A stretch of 64,000 nucleotides of DNA from 2-01-FULL-44-17 sp036517175 (GCA_036517175.1 DATDXQ010000028.1:1-64000); one strand, 5' to 3'; positions 1 through 9,142 are shown, numbered from the stretch's first letter. A program made the numbers and translations. Notes: a model not told the origin generated them from the letters alone.

Positions 1-69
1 TGCTTATAATAAGCTTTCTTTAATATTCTGACCTCCTTTATTATTTTTTTAATTCCATTAAACATATTT

Positions 70-1392
70 TTAAAAAAGATAAACCTGATCGTATATGTCA
101 TTAAGTGGCCTCTGGTACATGCGGAAGTTCATGACCCTGCCTGGATCATCCATATATATAGTACGATGCAGACCCAGAAGAGGTTCAAAAATAAAATTGT
201 AGAACAACGCTCCCCAAGTATTCTTATAATTTATCTTAGCAAGCATTTCTTTCCTCTTCGGGCCACAAATTGAATCAAAAGAAACTTTATTCAGAAAAAG
301 GATCTTCTTGTTCCTCTTATAATACGACATAAAGCAGTCTTCTACAAAAGAGGTAAACGATGTTCCGATAAGAACATCTCCTGATTCAATGTCGAATTGT
401 TTTATTAGTTTGGCCACTCTCAATGCCATTATAAGTTTGGCCGGCCTTAACGAATAAAAGGTTCTTGTAAAAATATCTATCGAGTCAAAATAAGGACGTA
501 AATCTTCAAAATTCATAATATCCCAGCGGTGATGTCGGCAAACCAGCAATCCAACTTTTCGCTCAGGGAAGATAGATTTAACCAAATTAACCAAAGAAAT
601 AATTTCTGACAAAACACCAGGGGTTTCAGCAATAAAAAAAATCTTGCCGGAACCACTACCGATTTTATTTTTGAAATTATTTTCAAAAATCCCATCAACG
701 ACAGGTGTAATCTTATAGTCAACTAACCTAGAATTATAGTCAGAAATTAAAGCTTGCCTCGGCAGTGGCGAAAAATATTCACGATAGCCATCCACTGTAT
801 CTGGTCTAAGCATTGACTCAAACAATGGAATAAAAACAAAAGATGGGATGCCGAGCTTGTGCGCAGATATACAAGCAGCAGAAAGCGCAGAAAATGTATA
901 TTTTATGTTTTTAATATTCTGCAAGAGATAAAACTCCCCGACATTATCAGTACCGACAATCTCAAATCCATCCAAATTAACCATCTTGTACTCATCGGTT
1001 TCCGCTGGATGAAGTTTGTAAATTAGGTGGTAACCTGAACATTCTCTACGGACAAAATCTAAACACAAATTTGTACGCTTAATAAACTCTTCATTATCAA
1101 TATCCGGCAAATCCTTAAAATTTGCTCCCCAAAAAATTACCCAATTTGTATCAGGATTGCCGCCCGCATCAGTATTCTCATTTTTCAGGTTATGATAAGG
1201 CAACTCTATTCTTAGTATGTTATTTTTTGCTTCATTCACAGCTGGTGGCATATTTTTTCTGGAAAAAATCATATAGATTGTATCGGACACGCCGAGCCGA
1301 GAAGCAATCTCTTTTGGCACCGTTGAAAGAGTGGATTGCATGGTCGCTGAGCAGTATAATTTTCTAACTGTGAAGCGAATCCACGCTTTCAA
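70..1392 (-). CDS. polysialyltransferase-like glycosyltransferase, odd domain order, start uncertain
   Basis: About 440 codons are open, but the first ~25 lie inside the structured element at 1303-1443, so the true start is unclear. Met41 (codon at 1272) is the first ATG beyond the element. Residues ~75-200 resemble the C-terminal half of polysialyltransferase-type enzymes, with a KLHP motif (126-129) and a FSALSAACISAHKLG stretch like their nucleotide-sugar site. Residues ~250-440 begin with KIFFIAETPG, which looks like the N-terminal half of such an enzyme. The order therefore looks permuted, or like the C-terminus of one gene joined to the N-terminus of another. A role in adding sialic-acid-like sugars fits the NeuA/NeuB genes nearby. 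Family assignment is by motif only. Confidence 0.5.
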   Translation of the reverse strand: MKAWIRFTVRKLYCSATMQSTLSTVPKEIASRLGVSDTIYMIFSRKNMPPAVNEAKNNILRIELPYHNLKNENTDAGGNPDTNWVIFWGANFKDLPDIDNEEFIKRTNLCLDFVRRECSGYHLIYKLHPAETDEYKMVNLDGFEIVGTDNVGEFYLLQNIKNIKYTFSALSAACISAHKLGIPSFVFIPLFESMLRPDTVDGYREYFSPLPRQALISDYNSRLVDYKITPVVDGIFENNFKNKIGSGSGKIFFIAETPGVLSEIISLVNLVKSIFPERKVGLLVCRHHRWDIMNFEDLRPYFDSIDIFTRTFYSLRPAKLIMALRVAKLIKQFDIESGDVLIGTSFTSFVEDCFMSYYKRNKKILFLNKVSFDSICGPKRKEMLAKINYKNTWGALFYNFIFEPLLGLHRTIYMDDPGRVMNFRMYQRPLNDIYDQVYLF

Positions 1393-1443
1393 CGGAGCGC
1401 AGCAAACTCGCTGGGTTTGCTAGCGGTGCTAAAAGGGATTGCT
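1303..1443. repeat. structured multi-branch element, copy 1
   Basis: Nested stems seen directly: outer 1303-1315/1431-1443 (13 bp, one G-U); 1317-1321/1425-1429; 1320-1329/1386-1395 (10 bp, CCGTTGAAAG with CTTTCAACGG); 1331-1337/1378-1384; 1345-1348/1374-1377; 1352-1355/1367-1370. A side hairpin 1401-1407/1415-1421 has loop TCGCTGG. Copy 2 at 16281-16480 folds the same way with changed but still paired bases. It lies between the 3' end of the methyltransferase gene and the 5' end of the glycosyltransferase gene. Confidence 0.85.
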
Positions 1444-1462
1444 CCTCAGCTCAATAAAAAAG

Positions 1463-2407
1463 TCATCGTGTGCGTCCCAAATAAAAAATATTGGAAGTTA
1501 TTTTTAATTCGGCCAGTTTTTTCTTATAAGCCGCATCCGTATCAGCCATGAACTTGCCAAGAGAATTTTTTATTTTTGGTTCAATATTTTGTCGAAACTT
1601 AATTTTTGGCTTAGACAGGCCCGAGATAGATGTTGGTTGCGGTTTGTCATTCATAATCCAGTTCATGTGATTAAATATATTATAGTCCTGGGTATGAAAA
1701 ATATCGCCCCTGAATCCATTACCCGCCATGACCTTCTTTAAACTCGTCTCGGTAAAATACCAGGGATGAGATATATGATAAAAAAACTTAGAGTGATTTG
1801 GCAGGTCATAGGCGTACACAAGAGCGTCCCGTAAATTAGGGACCTCTATTGCAATCACTCCGCCAGGCTTAAGATATCTTTTGTATCTGGTCACAAAATC
1901 AACTGGATCATTTACGTGTTCGAGTATCTGGAATGCGCAAATCACATCAAAAGATCTCTCTCTTAGACCAGTTTTCTCAATGTCCGTATCGTAAGTTTTG
2001 CATCCGGATTTAAGAGAAGCAAACTTAGCCGAACGCCCATCATAATCTATGCCGACAGCTTCTTTTACATAGTTACGAACGTGCCACAAAAACATGCCGG
2101 CTGAACAGCCTACCTCTAATAGACGCTTATTTTTGCCAAAATGTTGCTTAAGCAATTTCAACCTATCCTCCTGGAACATGACCGCGGTTTCGAATAATTC
2201 CTTAGGATTAGTCGCCACCCCAAGCTTGGGTGAAGCAATTTTTCGGTACTTACCCGCATAGTATTTTTTGAGCTCATTGGATGAAACATTTTGACCCAAC
2301 ATACCAAGGTCACATTTCGCACAATAAAAAACCGGCACCTTCTCGCCACCTCTAAGTTTTTTGCTTAAAATTTCACTTATTTTTTCCTTACAAATTAGGC
2401 AAATCAT
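1463..2407 (-). CDS. class I SAM-dependent methyltransferase with N-terminal zinc ribbon
   Basis: A 314-residue protein. Cys3/Cys6 and Cys29/Cys32 form a likely zinc ribbon. A Rossmann methyltransferase domain follows, with motif I LLEVGCSAG at ~96-104 and an FQILEH region typical of Methyltransf_23 proteins. The acceptor is probably a sugar or lipid-linked glycan, judged by the neighbours. The ATG lies just after the T-run of the terminator that ends the aldo/keto reductase gene, so it may depend on readthrough or its own weak promoter. The exact substrate cannot be read from sequence. Confidence 0.8.
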   Translation of the reverse strand: MICLICKEKISEILSKKLRGGEKVPVFYCAKCDLGMLGQNVSSNELKKYYAGKYRKIASPKLGVATNPKELFETAVMFQEDRLKLLKQHFGKNKRLLEVGCSAGMFLWHVRNYVKEAVGIDYDGRSAKFASLKSGCKTYDTDIEKTGLRERSFDVICAFQILEHVNDPVDFVTRYKRYLKPGGVIAIEVPNLRDALVYAYDLPNHSKFFYHISHPWYFTETSLKKVMAGNGFRGDIFHTQDYNIFNHMNWIMNDKPQPTSISGLSKPKIKFRQNIEPKIKNSLGKFMADTDAAYKKKLAELKITSNIFYLGRTR

Positions 2408-2410
2408 AAA

Positions 2411-2436
2411 TAAAAAAGAGACATTTAAGTCTCTTC
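2411..2436 (-). terminator. Rho-independent terminator after aldo/keto reductase
   Basis: AGAGAC/GTCTCT stem with a T-run on the minus strand, placed between the AKR stop and the methyltransferase start. Confidence 0.75.
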
Positions 2437-2469
2437 AAGATAACACGCAAAAATACTTGTGGCAATATT

Positions 2470-3408
2470 TTAAAATTTAGGCCAAAGGGCAGGATCAACC
2501 TGCTCCGGATCGCTTATCGCCAGTTCGGAAAGTCTAAGACAAACCTCATCTGGTAATGGACCATACTCAGCAGCAAGTACGGCCTCATAAAGATGCTCTA
2601 ACTTATTCGTACCGATCAAAGATGTCGAAATAGAAAAATCCTTAGACAATGCAAAACGAATAGCCAAAGAAGGCAAACTCATACTCAACTCCGTAGCTAT
2701 TCTATTCGCCTCCAAAGAATTATTTTTTAATAAATTTAACTCCCTTGGTAGATCTACTGCGCAATCGCCCAATACACCCCTCAAAAGAATAGAACGGTTG
2801 ATCACACCTACGTTTTCCATAAGGGCCATGGGAAGAAAAAGGTCCCCCAATCTCTGATCCAGAATACTGTATGCAATATTAACTACATCAAAAAAATCGC
2901 AACTAACTGCCGCCATCGCAGCAAGTTCACCACGAATTGAAATGCCTGAAAACTGTATCTTTCCTTCCTGTTTAAGTTTGCTCAACACCTCTATCAAATC
3001 TCCCCTTTTTATCTGTGCCCGACTACCTCCGTGCAATTGCAAAATGGTAAGAGAATCAACTTGCAAGTTACGTAAATTATCTTCAACCTCAGTTCTTATT
3101 CTTCTCTCCAATTCTACTCTCGGTGGATCTTCACCTTTTTCAAGAAAGTGGGCGCACTTAGTGGCAATGATTACGCCTGGCAATTTAGCTATGCCCGACT
3201 TAGCAATTCTTTCATCAGCGCGTTGGTGAATATGTGCCGTATCAAAAAGATTAATTCCCAAATCAACAGCCCCCCTGAGCAATTGAATGGCTTGTAGCTC
3301 AGTCGGCACTGTACGCAGCCCAATTCCGTAGGGCATACCTATTTCTGCGGTTCCTAAACCCAGACGCGAAACCCGCAATCCGGTTCGTCCCATTGTTTTG
3401 TATTGCAT
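2470..3408 (-). CDS. aldo/keto reductase family protein, atypical catalytic residue
   Basis: A 312-residue (beta/alpha)8 aldo/keto reductase. The N-terminus (GLRVSRLGLGT) and the motifs FDTA (Asp56), IATK (Lys84) and LQLHGG (His126) are present. The catalytic Tyr normally four to five residues after the Asp is absent: the sequence reads DTAHIHQ, with His61 near that position. It may be a reductase with altered chemistry or a sugar-modifying lyase-type AKR. It stands alone between terminators at 3461-3490 and 2411-2436, next to the SDR and nonulosonate genes, which suggests a role in the same sugar pathway. Confidence 0.85.
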   Translation of the reverse strand: MQYKTMGRTGLRVSRLGLGTAEIGMPYGIGLRTVPTELQAIQLLRGAVDLGINLFDTAHIHQRADERIAKSGIAKLPGVIIATKCAHFLEKGEDPPRVELERRIRTEVEDNLRNLQVDSLTILQLHGGSRAQIKRGDLIEVLSKLKQEGKIQFSGISIRGELAAMAAVSCDFFDVVNIAYSILDQRLGDLFLPMALMENVGVINRSILLRGVLGDCAVDLPRELNLLKNNSLEANRIATELSMSLPSLAIRFALSKDFSISTSLIGTNKLEHLYEAVLAAEYGPLPDEVCLRLSELAISDPEQVDPALWPKF

Positions 3409-3460
3409 TTTATTTTCTCTATCATTTTAAATGAACTCTGGCAAAATAACATATTTTATT

Positions 3461-3490
3461 AAAAAAGTAAACCCCACTAAAATGCGGGGA
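3461..3490 (-). terminator. terminator after SDR gene
   Basis: CCCCGC/GTGGGG stem followed by TTTACTTTTTT on the minus strand. Confidence 0.7.
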
Positions 3491-3498
3491 TAAAAATA

Positions 3499-4317
3499 TC
3501 ACAAAGAGGTCTGGCCGCCATCAACTATCAAATTCTGGCCAGTCATAAAAGAAGATGCATCGGAACAAAGAAACAACAGAGCACCCTGATAGTCGTTCGG
3601 CCTTGCCGGACGGCGAAGCATATTGCGCTCACCAAGCTTAGCAAGAAATTCCGGTTCAATTGAGCCGAAGTTTACCGCACCAGGAGATAAGGCATTACAT
3701 CGAATATTAGGCGCTACCATTGCGAAATAAGCAGCCCAAGTCTTTGCCAGATGCACAACTGCAGCCTTTACTACGGGATAAGCAACTGACTTATATCTTC
3801 CAGGTTTGTACTTTCTATGATCTGGAACAGTTATCGCTGAGGTTGAACCAATATTTACAATGCATCCCATGTTTCTGGGTATCATATGTCTTGAAACCGC
3901 CTGCGTGCAATTCTGAGCTCCTATTAAACCAACCTCCAATTCTAACTTAAATTGCTCCAACGGGAATTCTTCGTAACGAGACCAGTCCGCATCCTCGGAC
4001 AAATCGGCAACACCAGCATTAACCTTTGGATTGAGCGCAGCATTGTTTATCAAGACATCGACACTCCCAAACATACCCACAACAGAATCAACATTTGCTT
4101 TTGCAGATCTCGGCTTGGTTATATCAACATGTAGTTGAAGGACACCTAACGCTTCTAACTTATTTGAATGATCGGCAACATCAAACGACACAACCTTAGC
4201 TCCGGCGGCTTTGAGTATTTCCGCATGTCTAATCCCCAATCTGCCTGCTCCGCCGGTAATAATTGCTACCTTGCCTTCCAAGGAAAATAGATTCCCTATT
4301 TTTTGCTGATCCATCAT
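3499..4317 (-). CDS. SDR family NAD(P)-dependent oxidoreductase
   Basis: Classical short-chain dehydrogenase, 272 residues from the chosen start. TGGAGRLG (21-28) binds the cofactor; NNAA is at 91-94, the active-site Ser at ~158-160, and YxxxK is Tyr180/Lys184. The start MMDQQ was chosen because GGAGGAA lies upstream and the ATG overlaps the previous gene's TGA by four bases (ATGA), which implies translational coupling. A further upstream in-frame start at 4347 would run 34 bp into that gene. Co-occurrence with NeuA and NeuB suggests oxidation or reduction of a sugar intermediate, as PtmA-type SDRs do in flagellin glycosylation. Confidence 0.85.
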   Translation of the reverse strand: MMDQQKIGNLFSLEGKVAIITGGAGRLGIRHAEILKAAGAKVVSFDVADHSNKLEALGVLQLHVDITKPRSAKANVDSVVGMFGSVDVLINNAALNPKVNAGVADLSEDADWSRYEEFPLEQFKLELEVGLIGAQNCTQAVSRHMIPRNMGCIVNIGSTSAITVPDHRKYKPGRYKSVAYPVVKAAVVHLAKTWAAYFAMVAPNIRCNALSPGAVNFGSIEPEFLAKLGERNMLRRPARPNDYQGALLFLCSDASSFMTGQNLIVDGGQTSL

Positions 4318-5135
4318 TCTGTTCCTCCATACACGCTTGTTAACCAATATTTACAAAGTTCAAAATAAGTCTGGTTCAAAACAACGTCGTCCTTATTCTC
4401 TGATCGGGCACCCTGAATTATAAATGGCCTTACATAATCAACCCTTTCTAGAGCCTTGAAGGCGCCAAATATATCCGCACAGCCCATGCCAAGAGGAACA
4501 GTCTCCCCTCCATTAGGCATCCTGTCTTTTACATGAACTCCAACAATATGAGAACCCAGTAGCGAAATTTCTCCAGGAACATCAACTCCCACACTTGCCA
4601 TGTTTCCAATGTCATAATAGACACCGATATGCGGATCGTTAAAAGAAGAAACAAAATCCAACAATTCAGAAGCCGGCATTTCAGATTCAATACCTATTTG
4701 GACGCCCGTATTTTTGCAAATACTTAGGACTCGTTTCAACAAAGTCCGCGCTGATTGTTTATCTTCTAAAGTTTTCAAGGTATTTTCTTTAAAGAAAGAT
4801 ACCAAAACAACTGAAGCCCCAATCTTGTGAGCTGAATTAATTATCGAACCCAAAACCATAGGATAGCCATCGCTCTTTTCATAAAATCCATGCACTGAAG
4901 GAAGATACAATCTATTACCGCCCGATAACCAGCTCAACTCAGAAATACCGCCATAATACCAGAGCGGGCTCTTTTTGTATTTCTTGGCCTTAACCAATAG
5001 TTCCACACAATCAAAGCCAATCTTTTTTGCGACAGGAAACTCTGCCTGCCAATCTTCTGGAAAAAACTGGATACTACCATCGGGAGAAGGCGTAAGTCGC
5101 CCCTGCAATATCCCAAGCAGAGGGATGTTTGCCAT
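4314..5135 (-). CDS. sugar phosphate isomerase/epimerase (xylose isomerase-like TIM barrel)
   Basis: A 273-residue AP-endonuclease-2-type TIM barrel. Metal-ligand regions are recognisable: ESEMP near the middle, YYDIGN, and GVHVKDR. The start at 5135 has AAGGAGT upstream. A longer open frame to 5171 lacks support. It is coupled to the downstream SDR by an ATGA overlap. Likely role: keto/aldo isomerisation or epimerisation of a sugar in the nonulosonate pathway. The substrate is not determinable. Confidence 0.8.
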   Translation of the reverse strand: MANIPLLGILQGRLTPSPDGSIQFFPEDWQAEFPVAKKIGFDCVELLVKAKKYKKSPLWYYGGISELSWLSGGNRLYLPSVHGFYEKSDGYPMVLGSIINSAHKIGASVVLVSFFKENTLKTLEDKQSARTLLKRVLSICKNTGVQIGIESEMPASELLDFVSSFNDPHIGVYYDIGNMASVGVDVPGEISLLGSHIVGVHVKDRMPNGGETVPLGMGCADIFGAFKALERVDYVRPFIIQGARSENKDDVVLNQTYFELCKYWLTSVYGGTE

Positions 5136-5204
5136 TAATTTACTCCTTAAAATTATTAAACAGCATCCCACTAAAATATCATTTATTTACAAAAGGTCAA
5201 CCCA

Positions 5205-6578
5205 TCAGATGATTCTACTCGTCTCTTTTACAGATTCCTCAAAAACACGAACACCTTCTTTGAGTGCGGCATCTGGTATGGTGAGTGGTGGCGCAAGCTT
5301 GATTGACTCACGCCCAGTGTGGACCAGTAACAAACCCTTCTGCATAGCAAGTTCACAAACACGGCTAGCAAAATCACCATCTGGCTCTCCGGTCCTTGAT
5401 TTTTTGAATAACACCGCAGCCACAAGTCCTCGTCCGTTTATATGAGCAATGTGCTGAGGATATTTTTGCTTGATTTCGTTAAGCATGCCGAACAGAATCT
5501 CACCTTTTCTCGAAGACTCGCCGACCAAATTTCTTGATTCTATCTCTTCTAAATTAGCCAGCCCGGCGGCACACGCCAAAGCATTACCAGAATGAGTACT
5601 GTGTCCAACGTCAGCTAATTCCGCCAGATCAATCAGATCCCTTCTTCCAACAACCGCCGATAAGGGCAGGCTACTACTCAACCCCTTCCCAAGACAAATT
5701 AAATCCGGTTTTATTTTATAGTGTTCGAAGGCAAACAACTTACCAGTTCTGCCAAAACCGCTTTGTATTTCATCGACAGTAATCAAAAGTTTGTTAATTT
5801 TTGCGAACTTAATTAATTCGTCCAAATAAGGCTTGGGGTAAAATAATGCTCCCCAACCCTGATAGGCCTCAATCATGACCCCACACAAATTTTCTATTTT
5901 CAATCCTTTGCTAACAAGATCCTTTATATCACTCCTAAATTTCTCCGCCCAATCAATTTTTTTATTTTCCCAACTAAACGGGAAAGGTAACCGATGAATA
6001 TTTGGATCAGAAAAACCAAAAACATTAATAAACTTGGCATTACCCTTTAGCGTTTGAGCAACACTTGAAACACCGTGCATATTCCCAAGAAAAGAAAGAA
6101 CACCAATTTTGTTCTTATTCGTGAGTTGTCCGTTAACTCTCATTATCAAAACAGCACATTCAGCAACTTCTGTTCCAGAAGAAGCCAAGATAACTTTTTG
6201 GCAAAAATCTGGGGTCACATCAATAAGTTTTTTAGCAAATTTATTTTTTATATCAGTAGGATAATCGTAAGCATGCAGAAGATCATCATTAACCTGTCCA
6301 ATTATTGCCTTTTTTATCTTCTTATTTGAATGTCCGCTATTCGCAACAAAAATAGTCGAGGTAAAATCAATCCATTTGTTACCGGCTCCGTCAAAAACGT
6401 TAAAATCGATTGCCCGATCCCAAGCCAGTGGTATCTGTCGTGGCGGCAGACCAACACCAAACCTACCGCCCCCTCTTATTATCTTGACTGTTTCTGGCGA
6501 AGGAATGGACGTTTTTATTATTCTGTATTTTGTCTTAACAAGAGTTACTTTTTTTGGTTTTAAGGAAAAATTATACAT
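5205..6578 (-). CDS. class III PLP-dependent aminotransferase (glutamate-1-semialdehyde aminotransferase-like)
   Basis: A 457-residue class III aminotransferase. ASSGTEV (~132-138) binds the PLP phosphate, VDE (268-270) includes the Asp for the pyridine nitrogen, and ICLGKG places the Schiff-base Lys at 298. It is followed by the isomerase and SDR and preceded by NeuA with a 28-bp gap, so it is probably one operon. In this setting it likely aminates a keto-sugar; heme biosynthesis is unlikely because no other heme genes are nearby. Confidence 0.85.
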   Translation of the reverse strand: MYNFSLKPKKVTLVKTKYRIIKTSIPSPETVKIIRGGGRFGVGLPPRQIPLAWDRAIDFNVFDGAGNKWIDFTSTIFVANSGHSNKKIKKAIIGQVNDDLLHAYDYPTDIKNKFAKKLIDVTPDFCQKVILASSGTEVAECAVLIMRVNGQLTNKNKIGVLSFLGNMHGVSSVAQTLKGNAKFINVFGFSDPNIHRLPFPFSWENKKIDWAEKFRSDIKDLVSKGLKIENLCGVMIEAYQGWGALFYPKPYLDELIKFAKINKLLITVDEIQSGFGRTGKLFAFEHYKIKPDLICLGKGLSSSLPLSAVVGRRDLIDLAELADVGHSTHSGNALACAAGLANLEEIESRNLVGESSRKGEILFGMLNEIKQKYPQHIAHINGRGLVAAVLFKKSRTGEPDGDFASRVCELAMQKGLLLVHTGRESIKLAPPLTIPDAALKEGVRVFEESVKETSRII

Positions 6579-6606
6579 ATATAATTATAATGACTATAAA
6601 TTTATT

Positions 6607-7365
6607 TTAGTTTTCTTTTTTGAAATTAGCTTTTAAATAATCGTAAACAGAATTATCTTGTTTCTTTGTAAAGATGTATTCCAAATATTCAACATCCTCA
6701 GGCGTATCAATTTCGATCGTAAATGGGGTTTCAAAAGCCAGTGATTTCTGACCATAAAATAGGCCTGGGTTCTGTTTAATAAAATCAGGCCTGACAATAT
6801 CAACATAGCCGTTTGGATGAAAAGCGGTAGGAAACGATTGCCTAGGCAAATTATAATACTCAGGCCTGGGATCATCAGGAAAAAAACCGGTCCAGTAGCC
6901 ACCCTCTCCAATTTTAAACATCTTCTGCGGCGGTTCTGCTAGCTTGTGTGCTGAACGAAGAGAGGTCGCCCTTGGGTCTGCTCCCAGCTTCTCAATAGCA
7001 GAATCCATCATAATTGGATCACGGAGCGGCGTCGCCGGCCGTAGTTGAACTAACAGGTCAGGTAGATCGCCCTCATTTTCCTCAAGCCACTTTATTGCAT
7101 GAGTAAAAACATCCAGGTCAGTAGAATTATCCTGGGCAAACTCTTCGGGTCTGATGAATGGCACTTCTGCACCATATTTTTTCGCAATTTCAGAAATTTC
7201 AGGCGAGTTGGTTGATACTATATTCCTACTAATCCTTTTGCTGAGTTTTGATGCAGCTATTGAGTATGCGATAACGGGATACCCACCCAAAAACTTGATG
7301 TTCTTACCGGGAACACCCTTTGATCCACCGCGAGCTTGGATTATAGAGTAGATTTTTTGACTCAT
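6607..7365 (-). CDS. neuA: acylneuraminate cytidylyltransferase family protein
   Basis: A 252-residue CMP-sugar synthetase. The nucleotide-binding start IIQARGGSKGVPGKNIK (~8-24) is near-perfect for the NeuA/KdsB family, and RPATPLRDP matches the conserved acceptor loop. It activates a nonulosonic or ulosonic acid with CTP. The neighbouring NeuB makes a sialic-acid-type substrate more likely than Kdo. The sugar's identity is inferred only. Confidence 0.9.
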   Translation of the reverse strand: MSQKIYSIIQARGGSKGVPGKNIKFLGGYPVIAYSIAASKLSKRISRNIVSTNSPEISEIAKKYGAEVPFIRPEEFAQDNSTDLDVFTHAIKWLEENEGDLPDLLVQLRPATPLRDPIMMDSAIEKLGADPRATSLRSAHKLAEPPQKMFKIGEGGYWTGFFPDDPRPEYYNLPRQSFPTAFHPNGYVDIVRPDFIKQNPGLFYGQKSLAFETPFTIEIDTPEDVEYLEYIFTKKQDNSVYDYLKANFKKEN

Positions 7366-7440
7366 GTTATTTAAGTAGACGATGATTCAAGGCGCTAAGT
7401 TCTTATCTGCTAAATTACAATAAAAATGGAAAAAAGGCAA

Positions 7441-7466
7441 TAAAAAACCGCGCATGCGGTTTGTTA
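7441..7466 (-). terminator. terminator after neuB
   Basis: ACCGC/GCGGT stem followed by a run of six T on the minus strand. Confidence 0.8.
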
Positions 7467-7471
7467 AAAGA

Positions 7472-8452
7472 TCATCCTTTACGTCTTAATTTTCTCATTA
7501 CTTCAACTTCTTGGGGGTAAATTTGCACCACGCCATCGCCCTTTGCGATTTCAAATTCACGAATCCAACGACATAATGTTCTCAATTCTTCGGGCTCTAT
7601 TGAACTAGCCTGATCGCTGCCCCACATGGAACGCTCAAGGGTTATGTGTTTTTCTACAATACACGCCCCCATTGCAACAGCGGCAAAAGTCGGAACAATG
7701 CCACTATCATGACTAGAGAAACCAGTGTCTACGGAAAGTTGATTTCGAAGATTTTCAATACATCTCAAGTTAATCATTTCCAAAATCTCTGATCCAGCAT
7801 TAAGGGTTTGCGGATAAACACTCGTACAGTGTAAAACAACTAAACTATTTGTGCCGCCTAAAACACTTATGGCGTGCCTTATCATATTCATGTTACTCAT
7901 GCCCGTAGAAAGAATTATAGGCCTTCCCTTACTCCGAATATACCTGAGAAGACCATCGTCAGTCAGACAAGGTGAGGCAATTTTATGACAAGGCGGATTG
8001 AACTCTTCCAAAAAATCAACGCTTTCTTCATCCCAAGGAGAGGCAAACCACAATATTCCTTTCTCGCGACAGTACAGATCTATTTGACTGTACTCTTCAC
8101 GAGTAAACTCTAGAGCCCATTTAAGATCACCGTTGGTTGAATTCTCAAAACTTGAACTCTCTAGACGATTAACTGATTCATCGGAAAGCACACCTCTTTT
8201 TACGGCATTCACAAGAACATCTTTGTTAACTTGTCGAGGTTTTGTCAGACTACCAGGATCATAATTTGCACTTGAAGAATAAACTATGGGTATCGTTCTC
8301 TTCTGAAATTTAACGGCATCACAGCCGGCCGACACGGCCACGTCTATCAACTTTTTGGCTATTTCAACACTGCCATTATGATTAATGCCTATTTCAGCAA
8401 CTATAAATACCTTCTCATTGTGACCCACACGTCTCTTATCGATTACAAACAC
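7472..8452 (-). CDS. neuB: NeuB-type nonulosonic acid synthase lacking the SAF domain
   Basis: A 326-residue PEP-dependent sialic-acid synthase fold. FIVAEIGINHNG, KFQKRT, HCTSVYP and SSHDSG are conserved NeuB motifs. The protein ends at MRKLRRKG, about where the antifreeze-like SAF domain normally begins, so that domain is missing. The start is GTG at 8452 with GAGGGG six bases upstream. A terminator follows at once, so neuB ends an operon that begins upstream with the GmhA-like and GDP-mannose genes. Product: a nonulosonic acid from PEP and a hexosamine-like sugar (family knowledge). Confidence 0.88.
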   Translation of the reverse strand: MFVIDKRRVGHNEKVFIVAEIGINHNGSVEIAKKLIDVAVSAGCDAVKFQKRTIPIVYSSSANYDPGSLTKPRQVNKDVLVNAVKRGVLSDESVNRLESSSFENSTNGDLKWALEFTREEYSQIDLYCREKGILWFASPWDEESVDFLEEFNPPCHKIASPCLTDDGLLRYIRSKGRPIILSTGMSNMNMIRHAISVLGGTNSLVVLHCTSVYPQTLNAGSEILEMINLRCIENLRNQLSVDTGFSSHDSGIVPTFAAVAMGACIVEKHITLERSMWGSDQASSIEPEELRTLCRWIREFEIAKGDGVVQIYPQEVEVMRKLRRKG

Positions 8453-8530
8453 AGCAAACCCCTCTTTGATATTGCAAAGAACCTTTCGTTACATAATCAG
8501 ATATTTTAAAATTAATCAATATTGACAACA

Positions 8531-9142
8531 TTAACAGATGTCTTCCTCAATCAGTCTACAAAGTTCGTGAATGGCAAAAAGGTGCACCTCCTGGATTAAC
8601 GAGGTTTTATCACTAGGTGCGATAATCATGGCATCAACCCCACCAAGAAGATAATCTGTTCCGGCACCAAAGAATCCTATTCTCTTGACTCCCCCCATTG
8701 CCTTCGCGGCGTTAAAACCCTCTATTATATTTCGCGATTGATTGTGTTTCTGATTAGGATCACTCGTAGTAAAACCGATTACCAAATCACCAGGCCTGGC
8801 AAGCGCTTCAATCTGTCTAGCGAAAACCATATGAAAACCGAAGTCATTGCTTTGGGCTGTGAGTATTGAGCTGTCTGTAGTCAATGCTATTGCGGCAATA
8901 GGCTTACGAACTTTCTCAAACTTACATACAAGTTCTGCAGCAAAATGTTGTGCCTCTGCCGCTGACCCCCCATTTCCGAAAAGCAAAATTTTACCACCAG
9001 AGTCTATGCATTCCTTTATTAACTGGTAAATCTCCAGAATACTAGTGACGAACTTGTCACTTAAAAGCACCGTGTATAAGTCGCGCCTACTATTTATTTC
9101 CATAATTATCTTGGCCTTAATAGTAACGACTGAATTTTTCAT
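8531..9142 (-). CDS. SIS-domain phosphosugar isomerase, GmhA-like
   Basis: A 203-residue SIS protein. LLFGNGGSAAEAQHFAAEL (~53-71) is the GmhA (sedoheptulose-7-phosphate isomerase) signature. The second phosphate-binding loop, usually STSGNS, reads TTSDPNQKHNQS, so the substrate may differ. The start at 9142 was chosen for the upstream GAGG; an earlier in-frame ATG at 9154 overlaps that site. The Gmm-like and Gmd-like neighbours hint at heptose or GDP-mannose-related sugars. Confidence 0.8.
   Translation of the reverse strand: MKNSVVTIKAKIIMEINSRRDLYTVLLSDKFVTSILEIYQLIKECIDSGGKILLFGNGGSAAEAQHFAAELVCKFEKVRKPIAAIALTTDSSILTAQSNDFGFHMVFARQIEALARPGDLVIGFTTSDPNQKHNQSRNIIEGFNAAKAMGGVKRIGFFGAGTDYLLGGVDAMIIAPSDKTSLIQEVHLFAIHELCRLIEEDIC

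Noticed and set aside
4318..4347. Longer start of the SDR
   Set aside because: It would run 34 bp into the isomerase gene, whereas the inner ATG has a strong SD and ATGA coupling.
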